The notes under the pieces were generated by a model. The model was not told where the DNA came from. It did no database searches and saw nothing but the letters and a program-made list of their open reading frames with translations. From Cytobacillus oceanisediminis 2691 (GTDB lineage: Bacteria; Bacillota; Bacilli; Bacillales; Cytobacillaceae): a DNA stretch of 64,000 nt. This document shows, piece by piece, positions 1-7,846 of the stretch (position 1 is its first letter; each line of letters opens with the position of its first letter). The stretch spans positions 2,951,501 to 3,015,500 of the forward strand of contig NZ_CP015506.1 in NCBI RefSeq assembly GCF_000294775.2, given 5' to 3'. Both the position numbers and the translations under genes were made by a program.

Positions 1-1047
1 GGATTGACTCACAATCGGGTATCCGCATTTTGCACATGGAAGGCCAAACGTTTCAATGGCTTTCTCAAGCCAGCTTCCGCCAGGCCTGGATGGCCTGAAC
101 CCGGTTGCAAAAACAATTGACTGCACCTTGACTTCCTGTGTGTCCACTGAAAGAATCAGTTCCTTGTTTTCTCCTTGCTTCACGGAAGTAACCTCTCCGT
201 CTGCCACCTTGATCGTTTGTTCATTTTCAAGCTTCCTAAGCTTGTGAAATAACTCTGAGGGCAGCGATCCCCGGTTTCTTGCCTTTTTAATAACTTCTCT
301 GCGTTCGGAATAATCGGTGATTCGCTGGTAGCTTTTTTGATATTTAGGTCCCAGCCAGCCCGGATCACTGTCAAAATCACAAACCTTAAAGGGATGCCTT
401 TTTATTAAAGTGACTTGACCTGAATAGAGTGCCGAAAGCTTGATGACTGTATGGGCGGCTGTAATGCCTCCTCCAATGACAGCAACAGGCATCCTCAATT
501 TTGAAAAATCTGCAGAATCATCAAAGATGTGAAACATCCCATGCCATTCTTGCTTAATAGAATCTGCCCATTCGGGTACATGCAGCTGATCGTTTATGCT
601 TAATGCGAGTACGACTCTTTTTGCCTTTAGACGTTCTTCTCCGGCTGTATTTACAATCCAATAATTGCCCTCCCTATCGAGACCATTTACATATCCCTGA
701 TGCCAGCTGGCCCCTAATCCAAGATCATGGAGAAGAGTCTGACTGTGCTCATTAAACATTTCCAGGGATGGTCTTTTATAGACCCCATAGAACTCACTTT
801 TCTTCCATTGGTGCTTTGCTGCGTAGCTTCTTAAGCTGAATGGATCGACATCAAGGTGATGTACAAAAGGTGAGCGCAGAAATTTCATGCCAATCCGATC
901 CGTACTTGTAGTCCACTTAAATAATGGCCTTACATGTGGATCAATAATGCGCAGCTTATCAGTTGATACCTTATTATTTTTTACTAAGAAGGCTGCAATG
1001 GTACTGCCCTGAATGCCGCCTCCTACAACGATCCAATCATAGACCAT
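1..1047 (-). CDS. FAD/NAD(P)-binding oxidoreductase, partial (C-terminus beyond window)
   Basis: Reads without a stop from an ATG at 1047 to base 1, so the C-terminus lies outside the window. The N-terminus has a dinucleotide-binding GGGIQGS motif (residues 9-15), and a second glycine-rich motif (VIGGGITAAH) lies near residue 170, the two-Rossmann layout of flavin monooxygenases of the SidA/IucD/PvdA type. A CxxC (CAKC) occurs near the truncated end. An AGGAGG ribosome site lies 5 bases before the ATG. A Zur-box-like palindrome is directly upstream and it is the last visible gene behind rpsN, rpmE2 and a small gene, so induction by zinc starvation is inferred. The substrate is unknown. Confidence 0.8.
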   Translation of the reverse strand, partial: MVYDWIVVGGGIQGSTIAAFLVKNNKVSTDKLRIIDPHVRPLFKWTTSTDRIGMKFLRSPFVHHLDVDPFSLRSYAAKHQWKKSEFYGVYKRPSLEMFNEHSQTLLHDLGLGASWHQGYVNGLDREGNYWIVNTAGEERLKAKRVVLALSINDQLHVPEWADSIKQEWHGMFHIFDDSADFSKLRMPVAVIGGGITAAHTVIKLSALYSGQVTLIKRHPFKVCDFDSDPGWLGPKYQKSYQRITDYSERREVIKKARNRGSLPSELFHKLRKLENEQTIKVADGEVTSVKQGENKELILSVDTQEVKVQSIVFATGFRPSRPGGSWLEKAIETFGLPCAKCGYPIVSQS

Positions 1048-1070
1048 ATGAGCCTCCTGATGCAGGTTTT

Positions 1071-1091
1071 AATACGGAATCATTACGATTT
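1071..1091 (-). promoter_or_regulatory. Zur box (imperfect), upstream of FAD protein
   Basis: Read on the minus strand, the left half is exactly AAATCGTAAT and the right half ATTCCGTATT, matching the Bacillus Zur consensus at 18 of 21 positions. It sits 24 bases upstream of the FAD-protein start, which suggests that this gene also has its own zinc-controlled promoter inside the operon. Confidence 0.75.
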
Positions 1092-1106
1092 AAAGAATAA
1101 ATTTTT

Positions 1107-1472
1107 TTACGACTTACTTTCGTTTAAGGAGAAATAAAAATATTTAACTTTATTTCTTTTCTTTCTTGCCCGGACACTGTCTGTTAATTCGACCCATGTG
1201 ACATGTTTCAATTTATTTTCAAGCAGCCTGTTAATTTTGTCTTCAATTTCATGCATGGTCATCATCAGCTGTCCAAATGAAAGGTTAAAATGTGCTGCCG
1301 CCTGCCTATGAGGTGAATGCTTCACAAGAAGAGCCATAAATTCTTCAGAAGTCGAAGCCTTTTGAGCCAGCTCTTCTTCCAGACCAACGACAAATTCATA
1401 AATCTCTTTTTGCTCAGGAGGTAGTGACTTTACAATCTCTCTTGAGACCATTTCCATAAGATGTGAATTCAT
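1107..1472 (-). CDS. Hypothetical small protein in Zur operon
   Basis: A 121-residue, mostly helical, charged protein with no signal peptide or membrane segment. The stretch HRQAAAHFNLSFGQLMMTMH (around residues 55-75) could be a helix-turn-helix, but this is weak. The ATG at 1472 is preferred over the GTG at 1481 because GAGG lies 8 bases before it. It lies between rpmE2 and the FAD protein in the Zur-controlled operon, so a role in zinc-limited growth is inferred only from position. I do not recognise the family. Confidence 0.75.
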   Translation of the reverse strand: MNSHLMEMVSREIVKSLPPEQKEIYEFVVGLEEELAQKASTSEEFMALLVKHSPHRQAAAHFNLSFGQLMMTMHEIEDKINRLLENKLKHVTWVELTDSVRARKKRNKVKYFYFSLNESKS

Positions 1473-1507
1473 ATCTTTCACCTCATCTCGCCAAGTGGAG
1501 AAACAAT

Positions 1508-1759
1508 TTACTTGCTCTTCATGTTATATCTCTTCATAAATCGTTCAGCACGTCCGCCGCGATCCGTGAACTTCTGAACTCCAGTATAAAACGGATGTGT
1601 ATCTGAGCTTACTTCAACTTTAATCAATGGGTATGTGTTTTCATCTTCCCACTCGATTGTTTCATTTGCAGTCTTTGTTGATCCTGTCAAAAATTTAAAG
1701 CCGCTGTTCATATCCATGAATACTACTTTATGATATTCCGGATGAATATTTACCTTCAT
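1508..1759 (-). CDS. rpmE2: 50S ribosomal protein L31 type B (zinc-independent)
   Basis: An 83-residue L31 of the C-minus class: it has the family core [14 protein letters not shown] and [10 protein letters not shown] but none of the zinc-binding CxxC cysteines of the housekeeping L31. In Bacillus this paralogue (YtiA) replaces the zinc-containing L31 when zinc is scarce and frees ribosomal zinc. GGAGG is 8 bases before the ATG at 1759 but only 2 before an in-frame ATG at 1765, so the inner start is preferred. It follows rpsN by 23 bases behind a Zur box. Confidence 0.96.
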   Translation of the reverse strand: MKVNIHPEYHKVVFMDMNSGFKFLTGSTKTANETIEWEDENTYPLIKVEVSSDTHPFYTGVQKFTDRGGRAERFMKRYNMKSK

Positions 1760-1782
1760 TTTCATTACCTCCGCATTTTATT

Positions 1783-2052
1783 TTACCAGCTGGATTTCTT
1801 TACTCCCGGAACTTGCCCTTTGTGCGCATATTCCCGGAAAGCAATTCGGGACATTTTAAATTTGCGAAGATATCCCCGCGGTCTGCCCGTAACCTGGCAG
1901 CGGTTTTTCAGCCGTGTCGGTGATGAGTCTCTTGGCAGTTTCCTTAGAGCCTCATAATCCCCTTTTTCTTTTAGTTCCTTTCGTAATTCTGCATACTTTA
2001 ATACAAGCTCCTGCCGTTTGATTTCCTTTGCTATCTTAGATTTTTTTGCCAA
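1783..2052 (-). CDS. rpsN: 30S ribosomal protein S14, zinc-independent paralogue
   Basis: An 89-residue S14 of the long, cysteine-poor class, with the signature [19 protein letters not shown]. It lacks the CxxC-CxxC zinc ribbon of the short housekeeping S14, so it is the counterpart of B. subtilis YhzA. It starts with TTG at 2052, 9 bases after AAAGGAG; no ATG is better placed. It is the first gene of the operon and a perfect Zur palindrome lies 24 bases upstream, so repression by zinc-loaded Zur is strongly indicated. Confidence 0.96.
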   Translation of the reverse strand: MAKKSKIAKEIKRQELVLKYAELRKELKEKGDYEALRKLPRDSSPTRLKNRCQVTGRPRGYLRKFKMSRIAFREYAHKGQVPGVKKSSW

Positions 2053-2075
2053 GGTATGTCACTCCTTTCTGATGA

Positions 2076-2096
2076 AAATCGTAATTATTACGATTT
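2076..2096 (-). promoter_or_regulatory. Zur box (perfect palindrome) upstream of rpsN operon
   Basis: A perfect 10-1-10 palindrome with half-site AAATCGTAAT, identical to the Bacillus Zur consensus. It lies just upstream of the ribosome site of the rpsN-rpmE2 operon. Confidence 0.95.
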
Positions 2097-2180
2097 GAAT
2101 ATTGTTATTTAATCACAAAAATTTTGATATTGCAACACATGTAACTTCAGATTACCCTTTGGACTGTTATTAGTATGAAT

Positions 2181-2212
2181 AAAAAACGCAATCCCCATAT
2201 AGATTGCGTTTC
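2181..2212 (-). terminator. Rho-independent terminator after ABC exporter operon
   Basis: A 10-bp stem (AAACGCAATC / GATTGCGTTT) with an 8-base loop, followed on the minus strand by six Ts. It lies 8 bases after the stop of the ABC permease. Confidence 0.9.
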
Positions 2213-2219
2213 TTAATTT

Positions 2220-3821
2220 TTATTGCTCGATATCCCTCTTATTAAACCCTATAAACCCCGCTAACGCCAGTCCCCCAGCAATTAAACACAATAGAAGCAG
2301 CGGAATAATTGAGAATTCCTCAATCGGTGCCTGCGGAACATGGCCAAAAGGAGAAATACTGCCGATCCAGTCAGAGAATTGAAATAAACCTCCTAAATAC
2401 AGCACAATAAATGAATATAAAACATATAGCCAAATAAAACCCGTGAATTTTGGCAGAAATCCAATCAGAAAGACGGCCAGGCTAATCATGACCAGCATTG
2501 CTGGATAATAAGATAATGCTGCCCCAAAGATCATTCCAAAGGATAAACCGCCTTCAACCACAGCAGTCCCGGCAGACCATAATCCGAGTGCTGCCAGCGA
2601 TATCATGAAAAATCCATTAATGACAGATATAACGAAATAACTCCCTAACAGTTTTGTCCGTGAAACGGCTCTGCTCAAAAGATGAACAATTCGTTCCTTT
2701 TTCTCTTCACCTCGAAGTTTATTCATGGCCATCACTGGAGGAATAGTTGCCATCAGTGAGATGACAATCATCAGCATTGGAATGAATTGTTCTACTAATG
2801 TTACCCCCTCTGTTGGCTTAAGGAGCTGCTTCATGGCTTCATTATCTGAGAAAAATGATTCCAGATCCCCTAATACTGAACCGTAAGAAGCCCCCAGCAC
2901 AAACATGCCTATTGCCCATGAAATGATTCCGGTCCGCTGCAACCTTAACGCAAGGCCGATTGGACTCTGCAAAAAAAGGGATGCATATTTTTTTCCCGGC
3001 CTGGATGGCAAAAATCCGCGATCAAGATCCCGAATAGCGTTCAAATAATTCGCGATGGCAAAAAGAACCATGGCGGCAGCAATCATTAATACAATAGGCC
3101 ACCAATTATTAGAATCATAGACTTCTGCTTTGGTTACCCATGCAAGCGGCGAAAGCCAGGATAATGATTCATTGCTGATATCTGTGATTGCCCTAAAAAG
3201 ATAAGAAATAAGAAGCACTGCTATCGAATAGCCGATTGTTCCCCGTGAACTATCTGAAGCCTGAGCAAATACAGCTGTTACACCTGCGAAAAATAGACCC
3301 GCCGCCCCTAATGCAGCACCATAAAGCAATGACCCTTCCAGATTCATGCTTTCAATTCCCAGGGCATAAAGGCCGAATCCATTAATCAAAGCCAATCCGA
3401 TGCAAGCGGCCGATACTACAAGCAATGATGCATTTAAATAGGATAGACGCCCTACAGGCAGCGAACGGAGCAATTCCAGCCGCCCATCCTCTTCATCAGC
3501 CCTGGTATGCCGGGCAACCAGCAGGATGCTCATTAAACCGGTCACAGCAGCTGTCATTAAAAGCATTTGATGGGCTGTCATGACACCAATCGTATAGTTG
3601 CTTAAATCCGCGGGGCCAGTCATGGCAGTCATCGCCGGGTTGGCCATTGTTTGTGCCATAGCATCCCTTTCCTGCTGAGAATTGTATAATCCCTTAAAGG
3701 CTGCTGGAACGATTATCGTAAAAAAGGTTAGTGCCAGCACCCATATTGGGATACGCAAACGGTCCAGCCGGAATATAAATTTTGAAAGGAAAGCGGTTTT
3801 TGCTAAATGATTGCCTGCCAT
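2220..3821 (-). CDS. ABC-2 exporter permease (polyketide-antibiotic exporter type)
   Basis: A 533-residue protein with about twelve hydrophobic segments in two similar halves, resembling the COG3559 class of exporters annotated for polyketide antibiotics. Its ATG overlaps the ATPase stop (TGATG), with GGAGGTG ahead, so the two are translationally coupled and should form the membrane and motor parts of one exporter. The substrate is unknown, but the linked TetR repressor suggests drug or toxic-metabolite efflux. A strong terminator follows. Confidence 0.87.
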   Translation of the reverse strand: MAGNHLAKTAFLSKFIFRLDRLRIPIWVLALTFFTIIVPAAFKGLYNSQQERDAMAQTMANPAMTAMTGPADLSNYTIGVMTAHQMLLMTAAVTGLMSILLVARHTRADEEDGRLELLRSLPVGRLSYLNASLLVVSAACIGLALINGFGLYALGIESMNLEGSLLYGAALGAAGLFFAGVTAVFAQASDSSRGTIGYSIAVLLISYLFRAITDISNESLSWLSPLAWVTKAEVYDSNNWWPIVLMIAAAMVLFAIANYLNAIRDLDRGFLPSRPGKKYASLFLQSPIGLALRLQRTGIISWAIGMFVLGASYGSVLGDLESFFSDNEAMKQLLKPTEGVTLVEQFIPMLMIVISLMATIPPVMAMNKLRGEEKKERIVHLLSRAVSRTKLLGSYFVISVINGFFMISLAALGLWSAGTAVVEGGLSFGMIFGAALSYYPAMLVMISLAVFLIGFLPKFTGFIWLYVLYSFIVLYLGGLFQFSDWIGSISPFGHVPQAPIEEFSIIPLLLLCLIAGGLALAGFIGFNKRDIEQ

Positions 3822-4723
3822 CAGCGGACACCTCCAGTATCCTTTTCCCCTTCATAATGACGCATAAATAAATCCTCTAATGTTGGCGGGGCACTTTCCA
3901 GCCTGATGATGCCAAATTGACTTATATGCCTGATGACTGCATCCATTTGCATCGTATCAACCTGAAACGACATCCCATGTTCACTTTCCTGAATGTCATG
4001 AATGCCTGGCATATCAAGTAATCCTGTAATCGGCATGCTTGTGTCAACGAGGACTTGTGTCCGTGTAAGGTGGCGAAGCTCATTTAAGGTTCCCGACTCA
4101 ATAATCCTGCCTTGACGGATAATGCTTACCCGGTCGCACAGCTTTTCTACCTCTGATAAAATATGGCTGGACAGGAGAACACTCTTTCCTTGTCTCTTAA
4201 CTTCCATCACACATTCCTGAAAAACCTTTTCCATCAATGGATCCAGGCCTGATGTCGGCTCATCCAGAATGAACAGGTCTGCATCAGAGGAAAAGGCCGC
4301 AACCAGAGCAACTTTTTGCCTGTTTCCTTTAGAGTAGGTTCTGCACTTCTTGGATGGATCCAAATCAAATTTCTCTATTAACTCCTCACGTTTCGCCTTA
4401 TTCGCAGTGCCATTTAATTTTATAAATAAATCAATGACCTCTCCCCCTGTTAAGTTTGGCCAAAGATTCACGTCACCAGGCACATATGCCACCCTCTTAT
4501 GAATGTCGACAGCATCCTGCCAGGCGTCCTTGTTAAAAAGCTTTACTTCTCCGCCTGTTGCCTTTAGTATCCCCAATAAAACCCGAATGGTGGTGGATTT
4601 TCCTGCCCCATTTGGGCCGATGAACCCCAGTATCTCACCTGCATTTAACTCGAGATTTACCCCATTCAGTGCCGTAAACTTGCCGAATTTTTTTGTTAGG
4701 TTGGTTACTTTTAAAAGGCTCAT
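3821..4723 (-). CDS. ABC transporter ATP-binding protein
   Basis: A 300-residue ATPase. The Walker A motif GPNGAGKST is near residue 40, the signature is the atypical YSKGNRQKV, Walker B is LFILDEPTSGLD, and the switch histidine is in SSHILSE. A roughly 80-residue C-terminal extension is typical of drug-export (DrrA/CcmA-like) ATPases. The ATG at 4723 is preferred to 4729, because GGAGG immediately abuts the outer ATG but is properly spaced from the inner one. It lies between the TetR regulator and its permease. Confidence 0.93.
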   Translation of the reverse strand: MSLLKVTNLTKKFGKFTALNGVNLELNAGEILGFIGPNGAGKSTTIRVLLGILKATGGEVKLFNKDAWQDAVDIHKRVAYVPGDVNLWPNLTGGEVIDLFIKLNGTANKAKREELIEKFDLDPSKKCRTYSKGNRQKVALVAAFSSDADLFILDEPTSGLDPLMEKVFQECVMEVKRQGKSVLLSSHILSEVEKLCDRVSIIRQGRIIESGTLNELRHLTRTQVLVDTSMPITGLLDMPGIHDIQESEHGMSFQVDTMQMDAVIRHISQFGIIRLESAPPTLEDLFMRHYEGEKDTGGVR

Positions 4724-4725
4724 GG

Positions 4726-5328
4726 TCATTCCTCCCCATTTTTATAAAAACAGCGCTTTAGAATTTCCTTATAACTGTCCCATTCGTTAATCAGCTCGAT
4801 ACCGATATCCTCAAATGACTTGATTTTCGTGATTTGCAGCTCCGCGAAACCAGTCATTGTCCAATTAAGGATATTTATCGCCTGTTCAGGTTCTATATCC
4901 TCCCGTAGCTTTGACCAGTCGATGTTTTCGTAGATTCTTTTCATGCCATCTTTTTGAATGTTTGCCAGCAGTTGATTTATATCAGATTTTACTTCCTGAG
5001 CATCTTCTTCAAGCAGGGATTTTAAGAAATCAAATACTAGGGGATACTTCTTTTGAATGTTTAATTTAATGAACCCTACCTGGCTGATTCTTTCAAAAAT
5101 GTCCCTTTCATTCATATCTATTTCAACATAGATTTGTTCAATGATGTTTATTGCATTCTGAATCAAAAAGAAATACAAATCCTTTTTATTGCTGAAATAG
5201 TTGAACAATGAGCCTTTGCTTATTTGTGCATCCTTTACTATTTCATTTGTAGATGCCTTCTCAAAGCCGCTCTTTACAAATTCCTTCATGGCTGCATTGA
5301 TGATTCGTTCCTGTTTTTCGCTTTTCAA
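4726..5328 (-). CDS. TetR-family transcriptional repressor
   Basis: A 200-residue regulator with an N-terminal TetR helix-turn-helix (about residues 8-50, ending SKGSLFNYFSNKKDLYFFLI) and a variable ligand domain. It is the first gene of the exporter operon, and two TGACCA-N3-TGGTCA operators lie just upstream, so autoregulation is likely. The start is odd: the only usual codon is a TTG at 5328, whereas the good site AAAGGAG lies about 30 bases upstream and would suit an in-frame ATT or ATA. The true N-terminus may be longer. Confidence 0.92.
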   Translation of the reverse strand: MKSEKQERIINAAMKEFVKSGFEKASTNEIVKDAQISKGSLFNYFSNKKDLYFFLIQNAINIIEQIYVEIDMNERDIFERISQVGFIKLNIQKKYPLVFDFLKSLLEEDAQEVKSDINQLLANIQKDGMKRIYENIDWSKLREDIEPEQAINILNWTMTGFAELQITKIKSFEDIGIELINEWDSYKEILKRCFYKNGEE

Positions 5329-5369
5329 GCTGTAAAAAGTAGTATTAATTATATTCCACTCCTTTCACC

Positions 5370-5426
5370 AAAATGACCAAAGTGGTCATTTTCAACATAA
5401 CAAAAAATGACCATATTGGTCAATGT
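5370..5426. promoter_or_regulatory. Twin TetR operators over exporter promoter
   Basis: Two inverted repeats: AAAATGACCA-AAG-TGGTCATTTT at 5370-5392 (perfect 10-3-10) and a second with core TGACCA-TAT-TGGTCA at 5408-5422. On the minus strand the second repeat contains a TTGACC -35-like hexamer, followed after 18 bases by an extended -10 (TGTTATGTT), so a bound repressor would block transcription of the TetR-ABC operon. Confidence 0.85.
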
Positions 5427-5505
5427 TTTTTCATATAATAAATTCTTTATTTAACGTTTTATCTAATGATACAGGGGGGATACATTTTATATGGAGGTGA
5501 TAGAG

Positions 5506-5613
5506 GTGACTTTGCTTTTCTATAAAGCAATGGAGGCATTCAAGAAGGACGCAGAAAGGCAGAAACAAGAGATCCAGCAAACTGAAAGCTGCAATTTGAA
5601 GAAAAAGAATTAA
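5506..5613 (+). CDS. Small hypothetical protein
   Basis: A 35-residue open frame starting with GTG at 5506, exactly 8 bases after GGAGG, and ending at 5613. An in-frame ATG at 5491 is possible but badly spaced. The product is short, hydrophilic and lysine/glutamine-rich (KKDAERQKQEIQQTE), probably helical. A clear terminator follows at 5639-5663, which supports a real short transcript. It is divergent from the TetR operon and may share its operators. No family recognised. Confidence 0.55.
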   Translation: MTLLFYKAMEAFKKDAERQKQEIQQTESCNLKKKN

Positions 5614-5638
5614 CACATGGCTCAGCAGTCATACTCTG

Positions 5639-5663
5639 TCATCCTTTAGGGATGATTTTTTTT
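5639..5663 (+). terminator. Rho-independent terminator after small ORF
   Basis: Stem TCATCC / GGATGA with a 5-base loop, followed by eight Ts. Confidence 0.85.
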
Positions 5664-6034
5664 GAAGTTTGAATCCATAATGAATGTGAATAAATATGAC
5701 TTGATCCAAATATTCATTGACGCTGCAGGTCAGTAAATCAAATTCTGATATGACTTAAAGAGAATTCAATGGTGCTTTGTCTCAATGCTTCTATTCATTT
5801 TGATGTTTTAGACCTTTGTTAACGCTCAGGTATAGTTATAATTTCCACCGATACAGAACGCAGAAAATACCGGAGTATGCAAGGACGAAAGGTAAAACCC
5901 CCTTCATTCCGGTTTTTCCTGTGCAATCCTTTAAACACACCATTTTAGTGATGGCATTGTTTTCAGGATGAACCGAAATTACCATCAAATAATGAAAAAA
6001 ACCGCAGTCCTTTTATTTATGGGATGCTCATATA
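5664..6034. other. Intergenic region; possible short transcript
   Basis: No protein-coding gene is seen. A TATAAT hexamer at 5837-5842 is preceded by TTGTTA at a short 15-base spacing. An outer stem ACCGGAGT (5869-5876) pairs with ATTCCGGT (5906-5913), which runs into TTTTT, so a structured RNA of roughly 70 bases is conceivable. This is weak evidence. Confidence 0.25.
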
Positions 6035-6583
6035 TCAGTTCCTAGGAGACCCTGGCGGATAATAGTAAGGAGGAACCTTAATCCAGCTTCTTTTCCTCAT
6101 TAAATCCTTTAATGAGGCACCAAATTTCATTTTCTCCAGCATGCAGTGGGTAAACAGCGAACTTACATCATTTCTTATAGACTGAGCGGCTGCTGTCGAA
6201 CAATGAACAATGGCAGCCACAGTTTTAATGCTTAAGCCGTTCATAATTTCATCATCCGTCAGTTTGGTTCCCAAAGGAACTGAATTAGGCTCTGAATCCG
6301 GTCGTTCTTCACTCGTTGGAGGCAAATGGATCCCTTCTTTTTTCATAAAGTCTTTAAATCTCTGTCCTTGAACATCACATTGCTTCAAGCTTTCTTTCAG
6401 GATTTTGACCACATCATTATCTGTTGTCGTATTCAAGCCTGTCTGAATATATACACTTGCTTCATCCATGATTGTGAGGTAAAGCCAGCAGCTCATGACT
6501 TCCCCTACGTGAAGAGGGCTTTTTGGTTCATAATCTAAATTTACCTGTAAATAATCTTTTATTGTTTCGATTATAGTAGTCAT
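6035..6583 (-). CDS. DUF3231-type protein (single domain)
   Basis: A 182-residue protein, closely similar to the one encoded at 16183-16737; both share KSPLHVGEV-like openings, VPLGxKLTDDEI and the C-terminal KVPPYYYPPGSP. I assign it to the DUF3231 group of Bacillus proteins, believed to be ferritin-like helical bundles related to spore-coat protein CotF; the biochemical role is unknown. The ATG at 6583 is chosen because GGAGG lies 7 bases ahead; the frame extends to 6667 without a ribosome site. Confidence 0.75.
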   Translation of the reverse strand: MTTIIETIKDYLQVNLDYEPKSPLHVGEVMSCWLYLTIMDEASVYIQTGLNTTTDNDVVKILKESLKQCDVQGQRFKDFMKKEGIHLPPTSEERPDSEPNSVPLGTKLTDDEIMNGLSIKTVAAIVHCSTAAAQSIRNDVSSLFTHCMLEKMKFGASLKDLMRKRSWIKVPPYYYPPGSPRN

Positions 6584-6970
6584 TATGTACCTCCAATTGA
6601 GTAATATCAGCTTGAAGATAAGCCTCTTAAAGCCATGGTTTAGGTAGTGTATTATTGTTTGACTCAACCATTTTTTAGTATTTTCACTTATTTAAGATCA
6701 GCTAGCCTTTTAACAGCACGGAGGATCCACGCTGTTACATTTACTGAAGGCAACGAAACTCGATGATTGCAGGAAGAGATGTTGATTACGAGGATAATTT
6801 GCCCTGGATTATTAGGGTTTATGCTGAAGTCTGGTTTAAATCTTGAATAGTTGCTTATGCATTGTTACCAATCTCCATAAAAGCTCGGGTTTCCAAAAGT
6901 TGCATGAAACTATTTTTTTCCGTTTAAACTACAATCAGCTGAGCCTATAAAATAAAAGGGATTGATTTTG

Positions 6971-7401
6971 ATGGAAGAACAGAAAGTTACAAAACCCTTA
7001 AATAAGTTACTGCAGGGTCAATATATGGGAATACATTCTTATGAAGAATTTATTAAAAACCTTGATGACGCTTCCCCGCTTCGCTCTAGATTCATTATGA
7101 TCCAAAAGGATCTAAAGCATCATGCAGAGCTGCTATCAGAACGAATTCAGGAGCTGCACGGAACACCGGCTACCAGCGAAGGAGTTATTGGCAAAATTGA
7201 ACAATTCATCAGATATTCGATCACCCACAAGGTGAAAAAGATATCTTAAAGCATGCCATTAAAGGAGAAAATCTTTACGGAATTAAAATGACGGAGAATT
7301 TAGTCCGGGATAAGCTGGATGAAAAAAGCATGAGTCTTGTTCACCAAATATTAGATAATCAAAGAGAGCATGTGGATTATTTAAAATCTGAATTGCACTG
7401 A
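6971..7401 (+). pseudogene. DUF2383 (ferritin-like) gene with frameshift
   Basis: The first frame runs from ATG 6971 (AAGGG 10 bases ahead) to a stop at 7249 and encodes a helical segment with LLQGQYMGIHSYEEFI. From about 7222 the homologous continuation (DHPQGEKDILKHAI to DYLKSELH) is in another frame ending at 7401. One missing base near TATTC|GATCAC explains the break. Restored, it would be a protein of roughly 143 residues of the DUF2383 four-helix type. A sequencing error is possible, though several neighbouring genes are also decayed. Confidence 0.7.
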
Positions 7402-7846
7402 TGCATGATATAGAATAAGCACGATGCAAGTTGTAGATGAAACAATTTTTCATGTCTTGCTGCAAACCCTTCAACTGTTCGCGTTTTTACCTGTCGTCAT
7501 GTTAAAATCACCTCCTTTGCAGTTCTCATATTAGTTAAATTGTTTGATCTATGGATCTCACTGACCAGTGATCCCTTGATATTCCTCATAATTTTGTAAT
7601 TAAAAATGCCTGCCAAGTGTTAAACCTGGCAGGCATTTCTCTTTGACCTTATCTGCAGCCATTGATGCTTACAGACCAAAACAATTAGACATTGCACACA
7701 CACTTTGATAAGCTTGACTATCTGAAAAAATTACTGTTATTCTATTTTCGTTGAAGCAGGCAGCTGCATGGCATCATTATGGATTTTCAGCGGGAAAACC
7801 GCTCATTTATACTAAAATTTGTCTTTATTTCCTCTGGAGGTTAATT
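7402..7846. other. Intergenic region with decayed small ORF and terminator hairpin
   Basis: On the minus strand an excellent ribosome site (AAAGGAGGTGA) precedes an ATG at about 7498, but the frame stops after nine codons. A shift of frame continues as REQLKGLQQDMKNC, so this may be a broken small gene. A hairpin at 7604-7638 (AAATGCCTGCCAAG / CTGGCAGGCATTT) looks like a terminator. The remainder up to the TTG at 7847 appears non-coding. Confidence 0.4.

Noticed and set aside
180..380. 66-codon minus-strand ORF
   Set aside because: Overlaps the open frame of the FAD protein in another frame.
1730..1957. 75-codon plus-strand ORF
   Set aside because: Antisense to rpsN and rpmE2, which are certain.
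5431..5616. 61-codon minus-strand ORF
   Set aside because: Antisense to the small plus-strand ORF, with no ribosome site; the plus-strand frame has both a ribosome site and a terminator.
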